From contig CAZKCI010000021.1 of assembly GCA_964551475.1 (NCBI GenBank), positions 1-43,845 of the forward strand: a DNA stretch of 43,845 nucleotides, given 5' to 3'. Position 1 is the first letter of the stretch, and each line of letters begins with the position of its first letter. Below are positions 8,341-15,840 of the stretch, in pieces. The notes below the pieces were generated by a model. It did no database searches. It had not been told where the DNA came from and worked only from the letters and a program-made list of their open reading frames with translations. Position numbers and translations under genes: made by a program. The stretch comes from CAZKCI01 sp964551475 (GTDB taxonomy: Bacteria > Auribacterota > Erginobacteria > Erginobacterales > CAZKCI01).

Positions 8341-8661
8341 TCACCAGGAGCCCGAGGCGCCGCCCCCGCCCGAACGGCCTCCGCCGAAACCGCGAAAACC
8401 GCCGCCGCCCCCGCTTGAGCTCCCTCCCCTCCCCCCGCTGATGATCGAGAAGAGGAGCCAGAGGGCGAAGCCGGGGTTCCAGATCAGGAGGAGGAGAAAG
8501 ATCAGCACGCCGACGACGGCCAGGGCGGTCTTGAACCAGCCCCCGCCCTCTTCGGGCGGGCGGGCGGCGGGCGCTTCTCCCTCCTGCGCCCGGGCGATTC
8601 CCCAACCGACGGCGAGGACCAGGACGGCCAGGCAGAAAATTGCGAGCGACCGGGTTTTCAT
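8341..8661 (-). CDS. YgcG-like membrane/Gly-rich tail protein without TPM domain
   Basis: 106 aa. A signal peptide (MKTRSLAIFCLAVLVLAVGWGIARA) is followed by a short linker, one transmembrane segment (TALAVVGVLIFLLLLIW) and a Gly-Ser-rich tail ending GGASGSW. That ending is the hallmark of YgcG/TPM-family membrane proteins, which usually place a ~150-residue TPM domain between signal peptide and membrane segment. That domain is absent here, with no sign of a frameshift in the remaining sequence. It is probably co-transcribed with the soluble TPM gene downstream. Confidence 0.65.
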   Translation of the reverse strand: MKTRSLAIFCLAVLVLAVGWGIARAQEGEAPAARPPEEGGGWFKTALAVVGVLIFLLLLIWNPGFALWLLFSIISGGRGGSSSGGGGGFRGFGGGRSGGGGASGSW

Positions 8662-8761
8662 GCGTGCTCTTGAACTTTTGATCTTGTGATCCCTGGAGCC
8701 TTTATCCCGTCATGCTACCCGATGCCGGGCGAGAAGGCAAGGCTGTGTTCAGATAATTGTA

Positions 8762-8790
8762 TTGACAATTTATGATGATACTACTAATTT
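8762..8790 (+). promoter_or_regulatory. Putative sigma70-type promoter of the XRE gene
   Basis: TTGACA (8762-8767), 17 nt, then TAATTT (8785-8790), in an AT-rich patch. Just downstream is a small palindrome GTATTGATAC (8796-8805), a plausible operator for the XRE protein, and a GCGGCGT/ACGCCGC hairpin (about 8814-8831). Confidence 0.45.
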
Positions 8791-8872
8791 GGCGGTATTG
8801 ATACTGTCATGATGCGGCGTCGGAACGCCGCTATCCATGGCGGGGAACATTCACGCGAAGGAGGAGAAGATA

Positions 8873-9424
8873 GTGGCTATCCTGATACGCAACCTGGAGG
8901 CGCAGATCAGCGTCCTCGCTTCCCGCGAGGCGGAGAAGAGGGTCTCCGCCCTGCTGAAAAAAGCCCTGAAACTCTCCCGCACCCTGTCCGCGGCCGCCCG
9001 CGAGATGGCGTCGTTCCACCAGGCGGCCGGCGGCGTCGCCAAAAAAGCCGGCCGTCCGGCCGGCAAACGCCGGGGGCGCAAACCCGGAAGAAAGCCGGGC
9101 AGACGCCCGGGGAGAAAGCCGGCGGGGAAAAGAGAACGGCCGACGAAGGTCACCCCCGCCGGTCTGAAAGCCCTCCGGAGGAAACTCTCCGTCAACCAGA
9201 TGGAGCTGGCCAAGATGCTCGGCGTCAGCGCGGCCGCGGTTCGCTCCTGGGAGCAGGGCCGAGCCAAGCCGCGGGCGGCCAAGCTGGCCCGCATCCTCGC
9301 CCTCCAGCTGAAGGGCGCCGGCCGGGTCGGCCGTCCCCGGAAGGTGAGAAAGATCCGTCGGACGAGACGGGCGCGGCGAGCCGCTCCCGCGGCAGCGCCG
9401 GTCGCCTCCGAGACGGCGAGCTGA
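8873..9424 (+). CDS. XRE-family HTH protein with AT-hook-like basic linker
   Basis: 183 aa from the GTG at 8873, which has AAGGAGGAG at 8858-8866 (6 nt spacing). An upstream in-frame ATG at 8837 has no ribosome site. The N-terminal ~50 residues form a helical, Lys/Arg-rich region. Residues about 55-85 hold repeated GRKPG/GRRPG units resembling AT-hooks or histone-H1-like tails. A helix-turn-helix follows: LRRKLSVNQMELAKMLGVSAAAVRSWEQGRAKPRAAKL, the XRE/Cro pattern. The C-terminus is again basic with an RPRKVRK motif. It is likely a nucleoid-associated regulator. The palindromic sites near its promoter would allow autoregulation, which is inference. Confidence 0.82.
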   Translation: MAILIRNLEAQISVLASREAEKRVSALLKKALKLSRTLSAAAREMASFHQAAGGVAKKAGRPAGKRRGRKPGRKPGRRPGRKPAGKRERPTKVTPAGLKALRRKLSVNQMELAKMLGVSAAAVRSWEQGRAKPRAAKLARILALQLKGAGRVGRPRKVRKIRRTRRARRAAPAAAPVASETAS

Positions 9425-9451
9425 CGGGCAAGCAAGCGCAGGATGTCAGCG

Positions 9452-9486
9452 AAGGGCGGCCTCCGCCGGAGGCCGCCCTTCTTTTA
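9452..9486 (+). terminator. Strong intrinsic terminator after XRE gene
   Basis: AAGGGCGGCCTCC (9452-9464) pairs with GGAGGCCGCCCTT (9468-9480) around GCC, followed by CTTTTATT. It serves the XRE gene. The convergent TPR gene ends inside the T-rich tail. Confidence 0.9.
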
Positions 9487-11592
9487 TTGCCCGGCGGGGA
9501 GGCGGGAGAGGTTGATCCCGGCGTTATGGCAGTCCGGATCGAGCTGGAGCGCCCGCTGGAAAGACTCGCGAGCTTCGGCAAACTTTCCCAGACGAGCAAA
9601 GGCCGTCCCCAGATTGTTATGGGCCATGGCATAGTCCGGCTTCAGCCGGATCGCTTCACGGTAGGCGGCCAGCGCTTCGTCGATCTTTCCCAGCGAGACC
9701 AGGGCGTTGCCCAGATTGCTGTAGGCGTCCGGATAGCCGGGGTTGGCCCGGATCGCCCCCCGGTAGGCCGCTACCGCCCCCGCGGCGTCGAGACGGTCGG
9801 CGAGTTGAATCCCCAGGTTGTTCCAAGCGGCGAACGATCCCGGGTTCGCCCGGATCGCCTCCCGATAGTGGAAGGCCGCCTTCTCACCGTCTCCCTTCCG
9901 TCCATAGGCCGATCCCAGACCGCTGTGGGCTTCGGAGTAATCCGGCCGGAGACGGAGCGCCTCTTCGAAAGCGGCGATCGCCTCGTCGGTTCTCCCCAGC
10001 GCGGCCAGCGACAGGCCGAGGTTGTAGGGGACCTTGGGGTCGGAGGGGGTGAGACGACCGGCCGTCCGGTAGGCGGCTATCGCCTCCTCATGCCGCCCCC
10101 TGACTTCGAGGAGCGCTCCCAGGTTGTTATAGGCGCGGGCGTAGTCCGGCTTGATCCGGACCGCGGCCCGGTAATGCTCGAGCGCCGGCTCGGCGCTTCC
10201 TCCATCGGAGAGGGTGATCCCCAGGTTGTAGTGGGCCATGTAGGACCGGTCGTTGACCAGAAGAGCGTGACGAAAGAGGGATACGTTATCGGCCCAGTAG
10301 CCTCTCTGGACAAAGCTGAGGACGCACCAGACGACGATCGGAAGAGCGAGGAGAAGGCGCCGGCGGGAAGATACGGCCAAAGCTCCCCAGGCGAAGGCCA
10401 GCGCCGGACCGAGCATGGCGATGTAGAGGAAACGGTCGGCCACGTTGGAAAAAACCTGGTAGCCGTGCGGGACCAGTCCCAGCGTCGGCGCCGCGCCCAC
10501 GGCGAATAGCGCCAGCGCGATCAGCCAGCGACGGTCCTTGACGATGACCAGGACGACGGAGAGGAGGACGGGGAAGATCCAGGTAGAGCGGATCCATCCC
10601 TGCGCCGTCACCCAGGCGGTGGTCCTTCCGTAATCGATGCCCAGGGACAGGGGAACCAACACCTTCCCGAGATAGAAGGCGAGCGCGTCGAGCGCGACCA
10701 GGGGCCGGAGGAAAAACGGAGCGACCTCACCCAGGGGAATATCCGCCTCCGCGACCTTGGCCATGACCATGATCGGGAGAGCCAGGACGAGCCAGACCAG
10801 GAGGAGAGGAGGAGGAAGCAGACGTCGGGCCGTGGCTACCGGCGGCTCCCGGGAATACGACAGCCAGATCACCATGAGCCAGGCCAGCGCCGGCACGACC
10901 ACCGCCGCCGGTTTGGAGAGGATCGCCAGCACGAAGAAAAGACTCGCGCCCAGGAACAAACTATTTTTTCGGCGCGGCTCTCCGGGACGATCATTCCCGC
11001 GGGAGAAATCCGGCAAGCGATAGGCGCAGACGAAACAGAGAAGAGCGAGCGCCGAAAAATAACCGGAGAGCAGATCCTTCAAGCTCGACACCCAGGACAC
11101 CGGCTCGACCTGGAGGGGATGGACCGCGTAGAGGAGAGCGCCCAGGAGCGCGGCCGACTGGGCGCGGATCCCGTCGGCGGTGTGCTCCGCGCTGCCCGGG
11201 CGAACCTGTGCCTGCCCCGATCCGTCGGGGTGGGAGCCCGAGAGAAGACGGAGGAGCAGGAAATAGACCGTCAGAACGGTCAGGAGATGGACCAGGAGAT
11301 TGGCGGCGTGGTAAGCGCCCGCCGCGAAGACCGTCCGCCCTTCCGGGGCCGCGGCGGCCTGGGCGAGGCGTGTGATCAGCGACCAGGCGCTGAAGGTGAC
11401 CGGCATGTAGAGCGCCTGGTGGGGCCCTTTCCAAAACTGCAGGGTGTTGGCGAATGAGGGGGGAGAGAGGTAGGGGTTCTGGTAGACGTGGATGTCGTCA
11501 TCCCAGCCGACGAAGCGGTAGCCGACGGAGGGTCCGAAGACGACCGTCGCCACGACCAGAGGAATCAGGGGAAGAAGCAGGCGAGCGCGCAT
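9484..11592 (-). CDS. TMTC/GT-C-like multi-spanning protein with TPR repeats
   Basis: 702 aa. The N-terminal ~430 residues have about ten hydrophobic segments. The first loop carries WDDDIHVYQNPYL, the WDD-type acidic motif of GT-C glycosyltransferases such as TMTC and PMT families, which use lipid-linked sugars. The C-terminal ~270 residues form seven to eight TPR units (for example YNNLGALLEVRGRHEEAIAAY and HNNLGTAFARLGKFAEARESF) with the canonical L-G-Y-A-P pattern. The TMTC-like layout suggests protein O-glycosylation at the membrane with the TPRs binding acceptor proteins; this is family-based inference. It is last in a six-gene minus-strand run, 5 nt after the inactive protease gene. 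Confidence 0.78.
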   Translation of the reverse strand: MRARLLLPLIPLVVATVVFGPSVGYRFVGWDDDIHVYQNPYLSPPSFANTLQFWKGPHQALYMPVTFSAWSLITRLAQAAAAPEGRTVFAAGAYHAANLLVHLLTVLTVYFLLLRLLSGSHPDGSGQAQVRPGSAEHTADGIRAQSAALLGALLYAVHPLQVEPVSWVSSLKDLLSGYFSALALLCFVCAYRLPDFSRGNDRPGEPRRKNSLFLGASLFFVLAILSKPAAVVVPALAWLMVIWLSYSREPPVATARRLLPPPLLLVWLVLALPIMVMAKVAEADIPLGEVAPFFLRPLVALDALAFYLGKVLVPLSLGIDYGRTTAWVTAQGWIRSTWIFPVLLSVVLVIVKDRRWLIALALFAVGAAPTLGLVPHGYQVFSNVADRFLYIAMLGPALAFAWGALAVSSRRRLLLALPIVVWCVLSFVQRGYWADNVSLFRHALLVNDRSYMAHYNLGITLSDGGSAEPALEHYRAAVRIKPDYARAYNNLGALLEVRGRHEEAIAAYRTAGRLTPSDPKVPYNLGLSLAALGRTDEAIAAFEEALRLRPDYSEAHSGLGSAYGRKGDGEKAAFHYREAIRANPGSFAAWNNLGIQLADRLDAAGAVAAYRGAIRANPGYPDAYSNLGNALVSLGKIDEALAAYREAIRLKPDYAMAHNNLGTAFARLGKFAEARESFQRALQLDPDCHNAGINLSRLPAGQ

Positions 11593-11597
11593 CGCAG

Positions 11598-13058
11598 TCA
11601 GTTATCGAGGCGGATCAGGCTCGGGATATGGTAACGCTCGGCGATCCGGCTGTCGGCCTCGGTGAGCGTCTCCGCGTCCAAAATCGCCCGGCGGCCATGC
11701 TCCTCGAACTCGAAACGATGGAAACCGGAGAGGGGCGAACGCAGGGCGGTGGCCACGTCCTCCAGGCGACTGATCGCCTGGCCGTTGACACGGGAGATGA
11801 CGAGATCGACCAGGTCCTGATAGCCCGTGTTGGCCTCGTCCGGAAGGACCTGGCTCAGGATGACGATTCGCTCCCGCCCCGGACGGGGATCCTCCGCCCG
11901 GTAGTAGTAGTTATAGAGGAACTTCTTGTTCGCCTGCTCCTTCCAGTCGTTCCCCCAGGTCTTCAGGTAGTCCCGGGTCAGCTCCTGGATGACCAGACCG
12001 CCGACCACCAGATAACGGGGCGGGCGGTCGGAGGGGTGGCAGGGGACGAGGAAAGACTCGGGATCGACCTGGGGCAGAATCAGATTGAGGTCGAGCCGGC
12101 GCCCGTCCCGGGAGACGACGAGGGGGACGGTTTCGCCGGGGAAATGCCCGCGCTGGACGATGTCCGGGCAGGCGATCTTTCCCCAGGCGCGATGGCGCCA
12201 GTAGCCCTCGGAGTCGATCGGGTTGCCGTCCAGGGAGAGGAGGACGTCGGCTCTCCGCAGCGGGCTGTCCGTCGACGTCACCCGGTCGATGTAAACGCCG
12301 TCGCCCGGCGAGGGGAGCCGGAGATAGCGCCGGAAATCGGGGTTGTTGGCGGGTGTCCAGGAGAAGCCGAGTCGGGCGAAGCCGCGGTATCCCCCGGGGC
12401 CGATCCCGTCGAGAAAACGGCGGATGACCGAGACGGGGATGACCTGGGCGTACTGCCTCTCCCCGTTGTAGGACATGGTGATCCCGATCAGCTTCTCCCC
12501 GGAGAAGACCGGCTCGCTCCAGCCCCCGCCCCGATCCTCGAAGTTCACCGCCGCGCCGTAGGCGAGGTACGGGAACCAGCTGAAGTAGTAGTCGTCCAGC
12601 GCGATCCGGACGATATGGCCGGGAATCTCGCGCAGTTCCTTCGACTGCTCGAAGACCAGAAACTTCACCGGCTGATCAATGGCCGCCGCCGCCTCCATGT
12701 CCACGCCGGTCAGATCGTTGAAGAAGGCCGTCTCCTCCACCGCGATCACCGCCAGGTCGATCTCGTAGTCGGCGATCTCCACCCGCCCGATGACCGATTC
12801 CCCCGAGGATCCTTTCTCCACCCGGATCAGCGTGGCGGAGCGGACCATGTCCGCCGTGGCCAGTATCCGGCCGGGGGAGAGCACGCAACCGTAGCCGGAG
12901 CGGCTCTCCTCGTCGTCCTTCTTCCAGGGGCTCTCCAGGGAATAATCCTGGTGGGCCACCCGGAGGCGGACCAGGGACGACGGAGGGGAGGCGGCGGGAA
13001 GATCCGTCGCCAAGGCCAGGAAGAGAGCGGCCGGCAGAAAAGCGCGGGAGACGTTCAC
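11598..13058 (-). CDS. DegP-like PDZ protein with inactive protease domain
   Basis: 486 aa with a GTG start at 13058 that overlaps the upstream stop as GTGA, indicating translational coupling. A signal peptide is visible (ALFLALATDLPAAS). It aligns along its length with the neighbouring protease. The catalytic His position (TVAHAV there) reads ATADMV here, so His is Asp at about residue 70. The Asp motif EIDLAVI is kept. The nucleophile segment PGNSGGPV is GGGWSEPV, so the Ser aligns with Trp. PDZ-like regions follow (DGVYIDRVTS, RADVLLSLDGNPID; a second around LVISRVNGQAISRLED). It is therefore predicted to be a non-proteolytic partner or substrate adaptor in the periplasm. Confidence 0.8.
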   Translation of the reverse strand: MNVSRAFLPAALFLALATDLPAASPPSSLVRLRVAHQDYSLESPWKKDDEESRSGYGCVLSPGRILATADMVRSATLIRVEKGSSGESVIGRVEIADYEIDLAVIAVEETAFFNDLTGVDMEAAAAIDQPVKFLVFEQSKELREIPGHIVRIALDDYYFSWFPYLAYGAAVNFEDRGGGWSEPVFSGEKLIGITMSYNGERQYAQVIPVSVIRRFLDGIGPGGYRGFARLGFSWTPANNPDFRRYLRLPSPGDGVYIDRVTSTDSPLRRADVLLSLDGNPIDSEGYWRHRAWGKIACPDIVQRGHFPGETVPLVVSRDGRRLDLNLILPQVDPESFLVPCHPSDRPPRYLVVGGLVIQELTRDYLKTWGNDWKEQANKKFLYNYYYRAEDPRPGRERIVILSQVLPDEANTGYQDLVDLVISRVNGQAISRLEDVATALRSPLSGFHRFEFEEHGRRAILDAETLTEADSRIAERYHIPSLIRLDN

Positions 13059-14602
13059 CTCTCCCCTCCCCCGGAGGCCTCGGCCCCCTCCAGATGGCGG
13101 TCCCGGGCGATCCCGTAGCGGGAGAGGATGGCGTCGTTCTCCTCGGCGAGCCGGGCGGCGTCGAGGATGCAGGGGGAGCGGCCGTCCTCGAACTCGATCA
13201 CGTGAAAGCCCCGGGTCTGGGCCGCGAAGGCGGCCGGGAGATCGGCCAGCCGGGAGATCGGACGGCCGTTGACCCGATCCACGATCTCGTCGGAAAGGCC
13301 GGAGGAGTAGCGGTTGACCGGCGCGGGGAGGACCCGGGAGAGCACCACCACCTCCGGGCGCTCCCGGTAGAGACGGTCGCTGTAATAGAAAGCGTAGTAA
13401 TACAGGAGCTTGGTGTCCGCCTTGTTCATCCACTCCTCTCCCCAGGTCTTCAGGTATTCCCGGGAGAGCGGGACGAAGACCAGCCCGCCCAGGACGAAAT
13501 ACTCCGGTTCCCGGTCGTAGACGTTGGCATGGGACATCGCCTCGACCTCCCGAACCAGTCCGACCGTCTCCTCCCTCTCCTCCCCTTCCCGGATCAGGCG
13601 CAGGACGACCTCCTCGCCCGCCTGCTTGCGTTCGACCGCTTCGTTCAGCGAGCAGCGGGTCCCCTCCAGCATGATGGCGCCGTCGTTCTGGATGTCGATT
13701 CCGTCGATCGCGGTCAGTACGTCCCCGGGGAAAATCCTTCCCCCGGCGGAACGGGAGGGGACGACCGACTCCACCGCCACCCCCGTCCGCTCCTCCGGAA
13801 CTTTAAGGAAGCGACGGTAGGCGGGGTTGAGAAGATCGGAGTAGACGATCCCCAGATCGGGATAGCCGTGGTAGACCCCGTCGGCAATGTCGTCCAGAAA
13901 ATGACGGATCACGGTCAGGGGGATGACATAGCCGATGTTCTCGGCGTCGGCCATGGCCTGAAAGGCCAGACCGACGATCTTCCCGTCCTGGAGCACCGGG
14001 CCGCCGCTGTTCCCGGGGTTGACCGCGGCGTCGATCTGGAGAATCAGATGATAGTCGTGGCCGGAGTGGGAGTAGAGGACGTAGTCGATCCGCGAGACCA
14101 CCCCCTGGGTGATCGAGATGCGGCTGCCGCCGGTGGGAAAACCGAAGACCGACACCTGCGCGGTCAGATCCGGAGTCCGCTCGCCCAGGGGAAGGGAGGC
14201 GGTGTCCCGGAAGAAGGCTTGGTCGGTCACCTGGAGAAGGGCCAGATCGCAGTCGTGGCCGATGAAGGCGACCGAGGCCCGGTAAGCGCCGCCGCCGTTC
14301 TCCTTTTCCACCTCCAGGTAGCGGGAGTCGCTGACCGCGTGGGCGACCGTGAGGATCCGGCCGCCGTCGATGATCACGCCGGAGGCGGAGGACTCGTCGA
14401 GATCCATCCTCTTCCAGGGGGAGTTGTAGTCGGCCGCCTGGCTCACGTTGCGGATCTTCACCACCGCCGAGCGGATGCGGGCGAGATCCTCCGCGGCCTC
14501 CTCGGCCGGCGCGGAGACGGCCGCGGTAATCCCGGCGAGAAGCGACAAGAGAACAAATAGCCGCAGAGGGCGCGGATTATCTCTAGGCAGCACTGCGGTC
14601 AT
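13055..14602 (-). CDS. DegP/Deg-type serine protease with PDZ domains
   Basis: 515 aa, exported (hydrophobic LFVLLSLLAGITAAVSAP). A trypsin-like fold has a complete triad: His88 in TVAHAV, Asp119 in DCDLALL, Ser199 in NPGNSGGPV. A first PDZ (about residues 240-330) contains GVAVESVVPSRSAGGRIFPGDVLTAIDG. The C-terminal ~170 residues resemble the PDZ_3-type region of plant and some bacterial Deg proteases (YFVLGGLVFVPLSREYLKTWGEEW). It probably degrades misfolded envelope proteins. It is followed with 4-bp overlap by its inactive paralogue. The start follows a 70-nt spacer containing 9-bp tandem repeats. Confidence 0.88.
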   Translation of the reverse strand: MTAVLPRDNPRPLRLFVLLSLLAGITAAVSAPAEEAAEDLARIRSAVVKIRNVSQAADYNSPWKRMDLDESSASGVIIDGGRILTVAHAVSDSRYLEVEKENGGGAYRASVAFIGHDCDLALLQVTDQAFFRDTASLPLGERTPDLTAQVSVFGFPTGGSRISITQGVVSRIDYVLYSHSGHDYHLILQIDAAVNPGNSGGPVLQDGKIVGLAFQAMADAENIGYVIPLTVIRHFLDDIADGVYHGYPDLGIVYSDLLNPAYRRFLKVPEERTGVAVESVVPSRSAGGRIFPGDVLTAIDGIDIQNDGAIMLEGTRCSLNEAVERKQAGEEVVLRLIREGEEREETVGLVREVEAMSHANVYDREPEYFVLGGLVFVPLSREYLKTWGEEWMNKADTKLLYYYAFYYSDRLYRERPEVVVLSRVLPAPVNRYSSGLSDEIVDRVNGRPISRLADLPAAFAAQTRGFHVIEFEDGRSPCILDAARLAEENDAILSRYGIARDRHLEGAEASGGGER

Positions 14603-14612
14603 GCGCGATTTT

Positions 14613-14663
14613 GTCCATAGCGTCCATACCGTCCATTTCGTCCATAGTGTCCATAGCGTCCAT
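14613..14663. repeat. Six-copy 9-bp tandem repeat (GTCCATNNN)
   Basis: GTCCAT recurs at 14613, 14622, 14631, 14640, 14649 and 14658, an exact 9-bp period. It lies in the spacer between the DUF362 gene stop (14673) and the protease start (14602). On the transcribed strand it reads ATGGAC repeats; in frame it would encode Met-Asp-X, but no long frame uses it. A variable-number repeat is likely. Confidence 0.85.
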
Positions 14664-14672
14664 CGCTCCGCG

Positions 14673-15833
14673 TCATTCTACCTTCTCCAGACGATACTCC
14701 CGCGAACCGAGTCCCGCCTTCTCGGCCGCCGCCGTCAGGAGGGAGACGTCGGCGCCGAAGAGGGTCTTGAAGACGTCCGGCAGGCGGGGGAGGCAGAGAA
14801 ACTGGGAGGCCACCTCCGGCGGGATGCGCTTCGAGATGTTGATCCTCTTCGCCACCGCCGTCGAACCGGGGATGACCGGGGCTTGGCGGATCAGGTCGAT
14901 GGCGGACTGGTCGATGGCGACGATGTCCCGGGAGGCGAGGACGCCGAGGTCGGGGACGAAGGGCGGCTCGGTCCAGTCGGCGCAGTCGCAGTCGGGCGTG
15001 ATCTGGAGCAGGAAATTCAGGCAGAGGAGCCGGTCCAGTTTGCCCGCGAGAGCGGCGCGCGCGTAGAGGGCGGCCTTCTCCGCCAGGGGTTTCTCCTCCG
15101 TCTTCCAGTTGATCGGGATGGCGTGGACCGGGCAGGCCGCGATGCACTCCCCGCAGCCCAGGCAGATCCGCGGGTCGATCCGGGCCGCCTGCTTCCCCCC
15201 CGCCCGGTCGACCAGGGCGATGGCGGAGGCCGGGCAGCAGCCAACGCAGGTCCCGCAGGCGACGCATTTGGCTTCCTTCACCGCCGGCTTGACGTCGCTG
15301 TGCATCACCTGCTTCCCGGAAGGAGCGGCGCAGCCCATGGCCACGCTCTTGAGCGCTCCCCCGTATCCGAAGAGGATGTGGCCGGTGGCGTGGGCCAGGA
15401 CCAGGACGGCGTCGGCTTCCCGGACCGCCTTCGCGATCCGGGCCTTCCCCCTCCCCCCGGCGGCGATCTCCGTCTCGACGAACTCGTCCCCGATGACGAC
15501 CGGGGCGCCTACGTACTCCTCGGTGAAGCCGTGGAAACGGGCGGTCTCGAGATGGTCGCGCGTGGTGTGGCGGCGGACGCGGTAAAGCGTGTTGGTGTCG
15601 AAGAGGAAGGGTCGGGTCTTGAGCGCGCTGAGCCGGCGGACCAGGGCGCGGGCGAAAGCGGGGTTCAGATAGCCGGTGTTCCCTTCCTCGCCGAAGTGGA
15701 CCTTCACCGCCACGCTCATCCCCGGCTGGAAAATCTTGTCTCCCCCCGCCCGGTCGAACAGGCCGACGGTTTTGTCGAGAAGCGATCTCCCCGCCCCGGC
15801 GGCGGGGCCGGCATGGTAGACGACGGCAGTCAT
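14673..15833 (-). CDS. DUF362 domain protein with two [4Fe-4S] ferredoxin motifs
   Basis: 386 aa. The N-terminal DUF362 region runs from AVKVHFGEEGNTGYLNP through AVLVLAHATGHILFGYGGALKSVAMGCAAPSGKQ, a stretch strongly typical of this family. Two ferredoxin motifs follow: CVACGTCVGCCPASAI and CLGCGECIAACPVHAI, each CxxCxxCxxxC(P), binding two [4Fe-4S] clusters. The C-terminal part resumes DUF362 (PDLGVLASRDIVAIDQSAIDLI). The molecular role is unknown; the family is linked to electron transfer. No signal peptide. It lies 7 nt downstream of ligA. Confidence 0.88.
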   Translation of the reverse strand: MTAVVYHAGPAAGAGRSLLDKTVGLFDRAGGDKIFQPGMSVAVKVHFGEEGNTGYLNPAFARALVRRLSALKTRPFLFDTNTLYRVRRHTTRDHLETARFHGFTEEYVGAPVVIGDEFVETEIAAGGRGKARIAKAVREADAVLVLAHATGHILFGYGGALKSVAMGCAAPSGKQVMHSDVKPAVKEAKCVACGTCVGCCPASAIALVDRAGGKQAARIDPRICLGCGECIAACPVHAIPINWKTEEKPLAEKAALYARAALAGKLDRLLCLNFLLQITPDCDCADWTEPPFVPDLGVLASRDIVAIDQSAIDLIRQAPVIPGSTAVAKRINISKRIPPEVASQFLCLPRLPDVFKTLFGADVSLLTAAAEKAGLGSREYRLEKVE

Positions 15834-15840
15834 GGTTTCC

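Noticed and set aside
8809..10509. 566-codon plus-strand frame
   Set aside because: Antisense to the TPR gene and frame-shifted over the XRE gene; Arg/Gly/Pro-rich composition is typical of GC-rich shadow frames.
11454..13118. Long plus-strand frame opposite the protease paralogue
   Set aside because: The opposite strand encodes a recognisable DegP-like protein; this frame has no motif.
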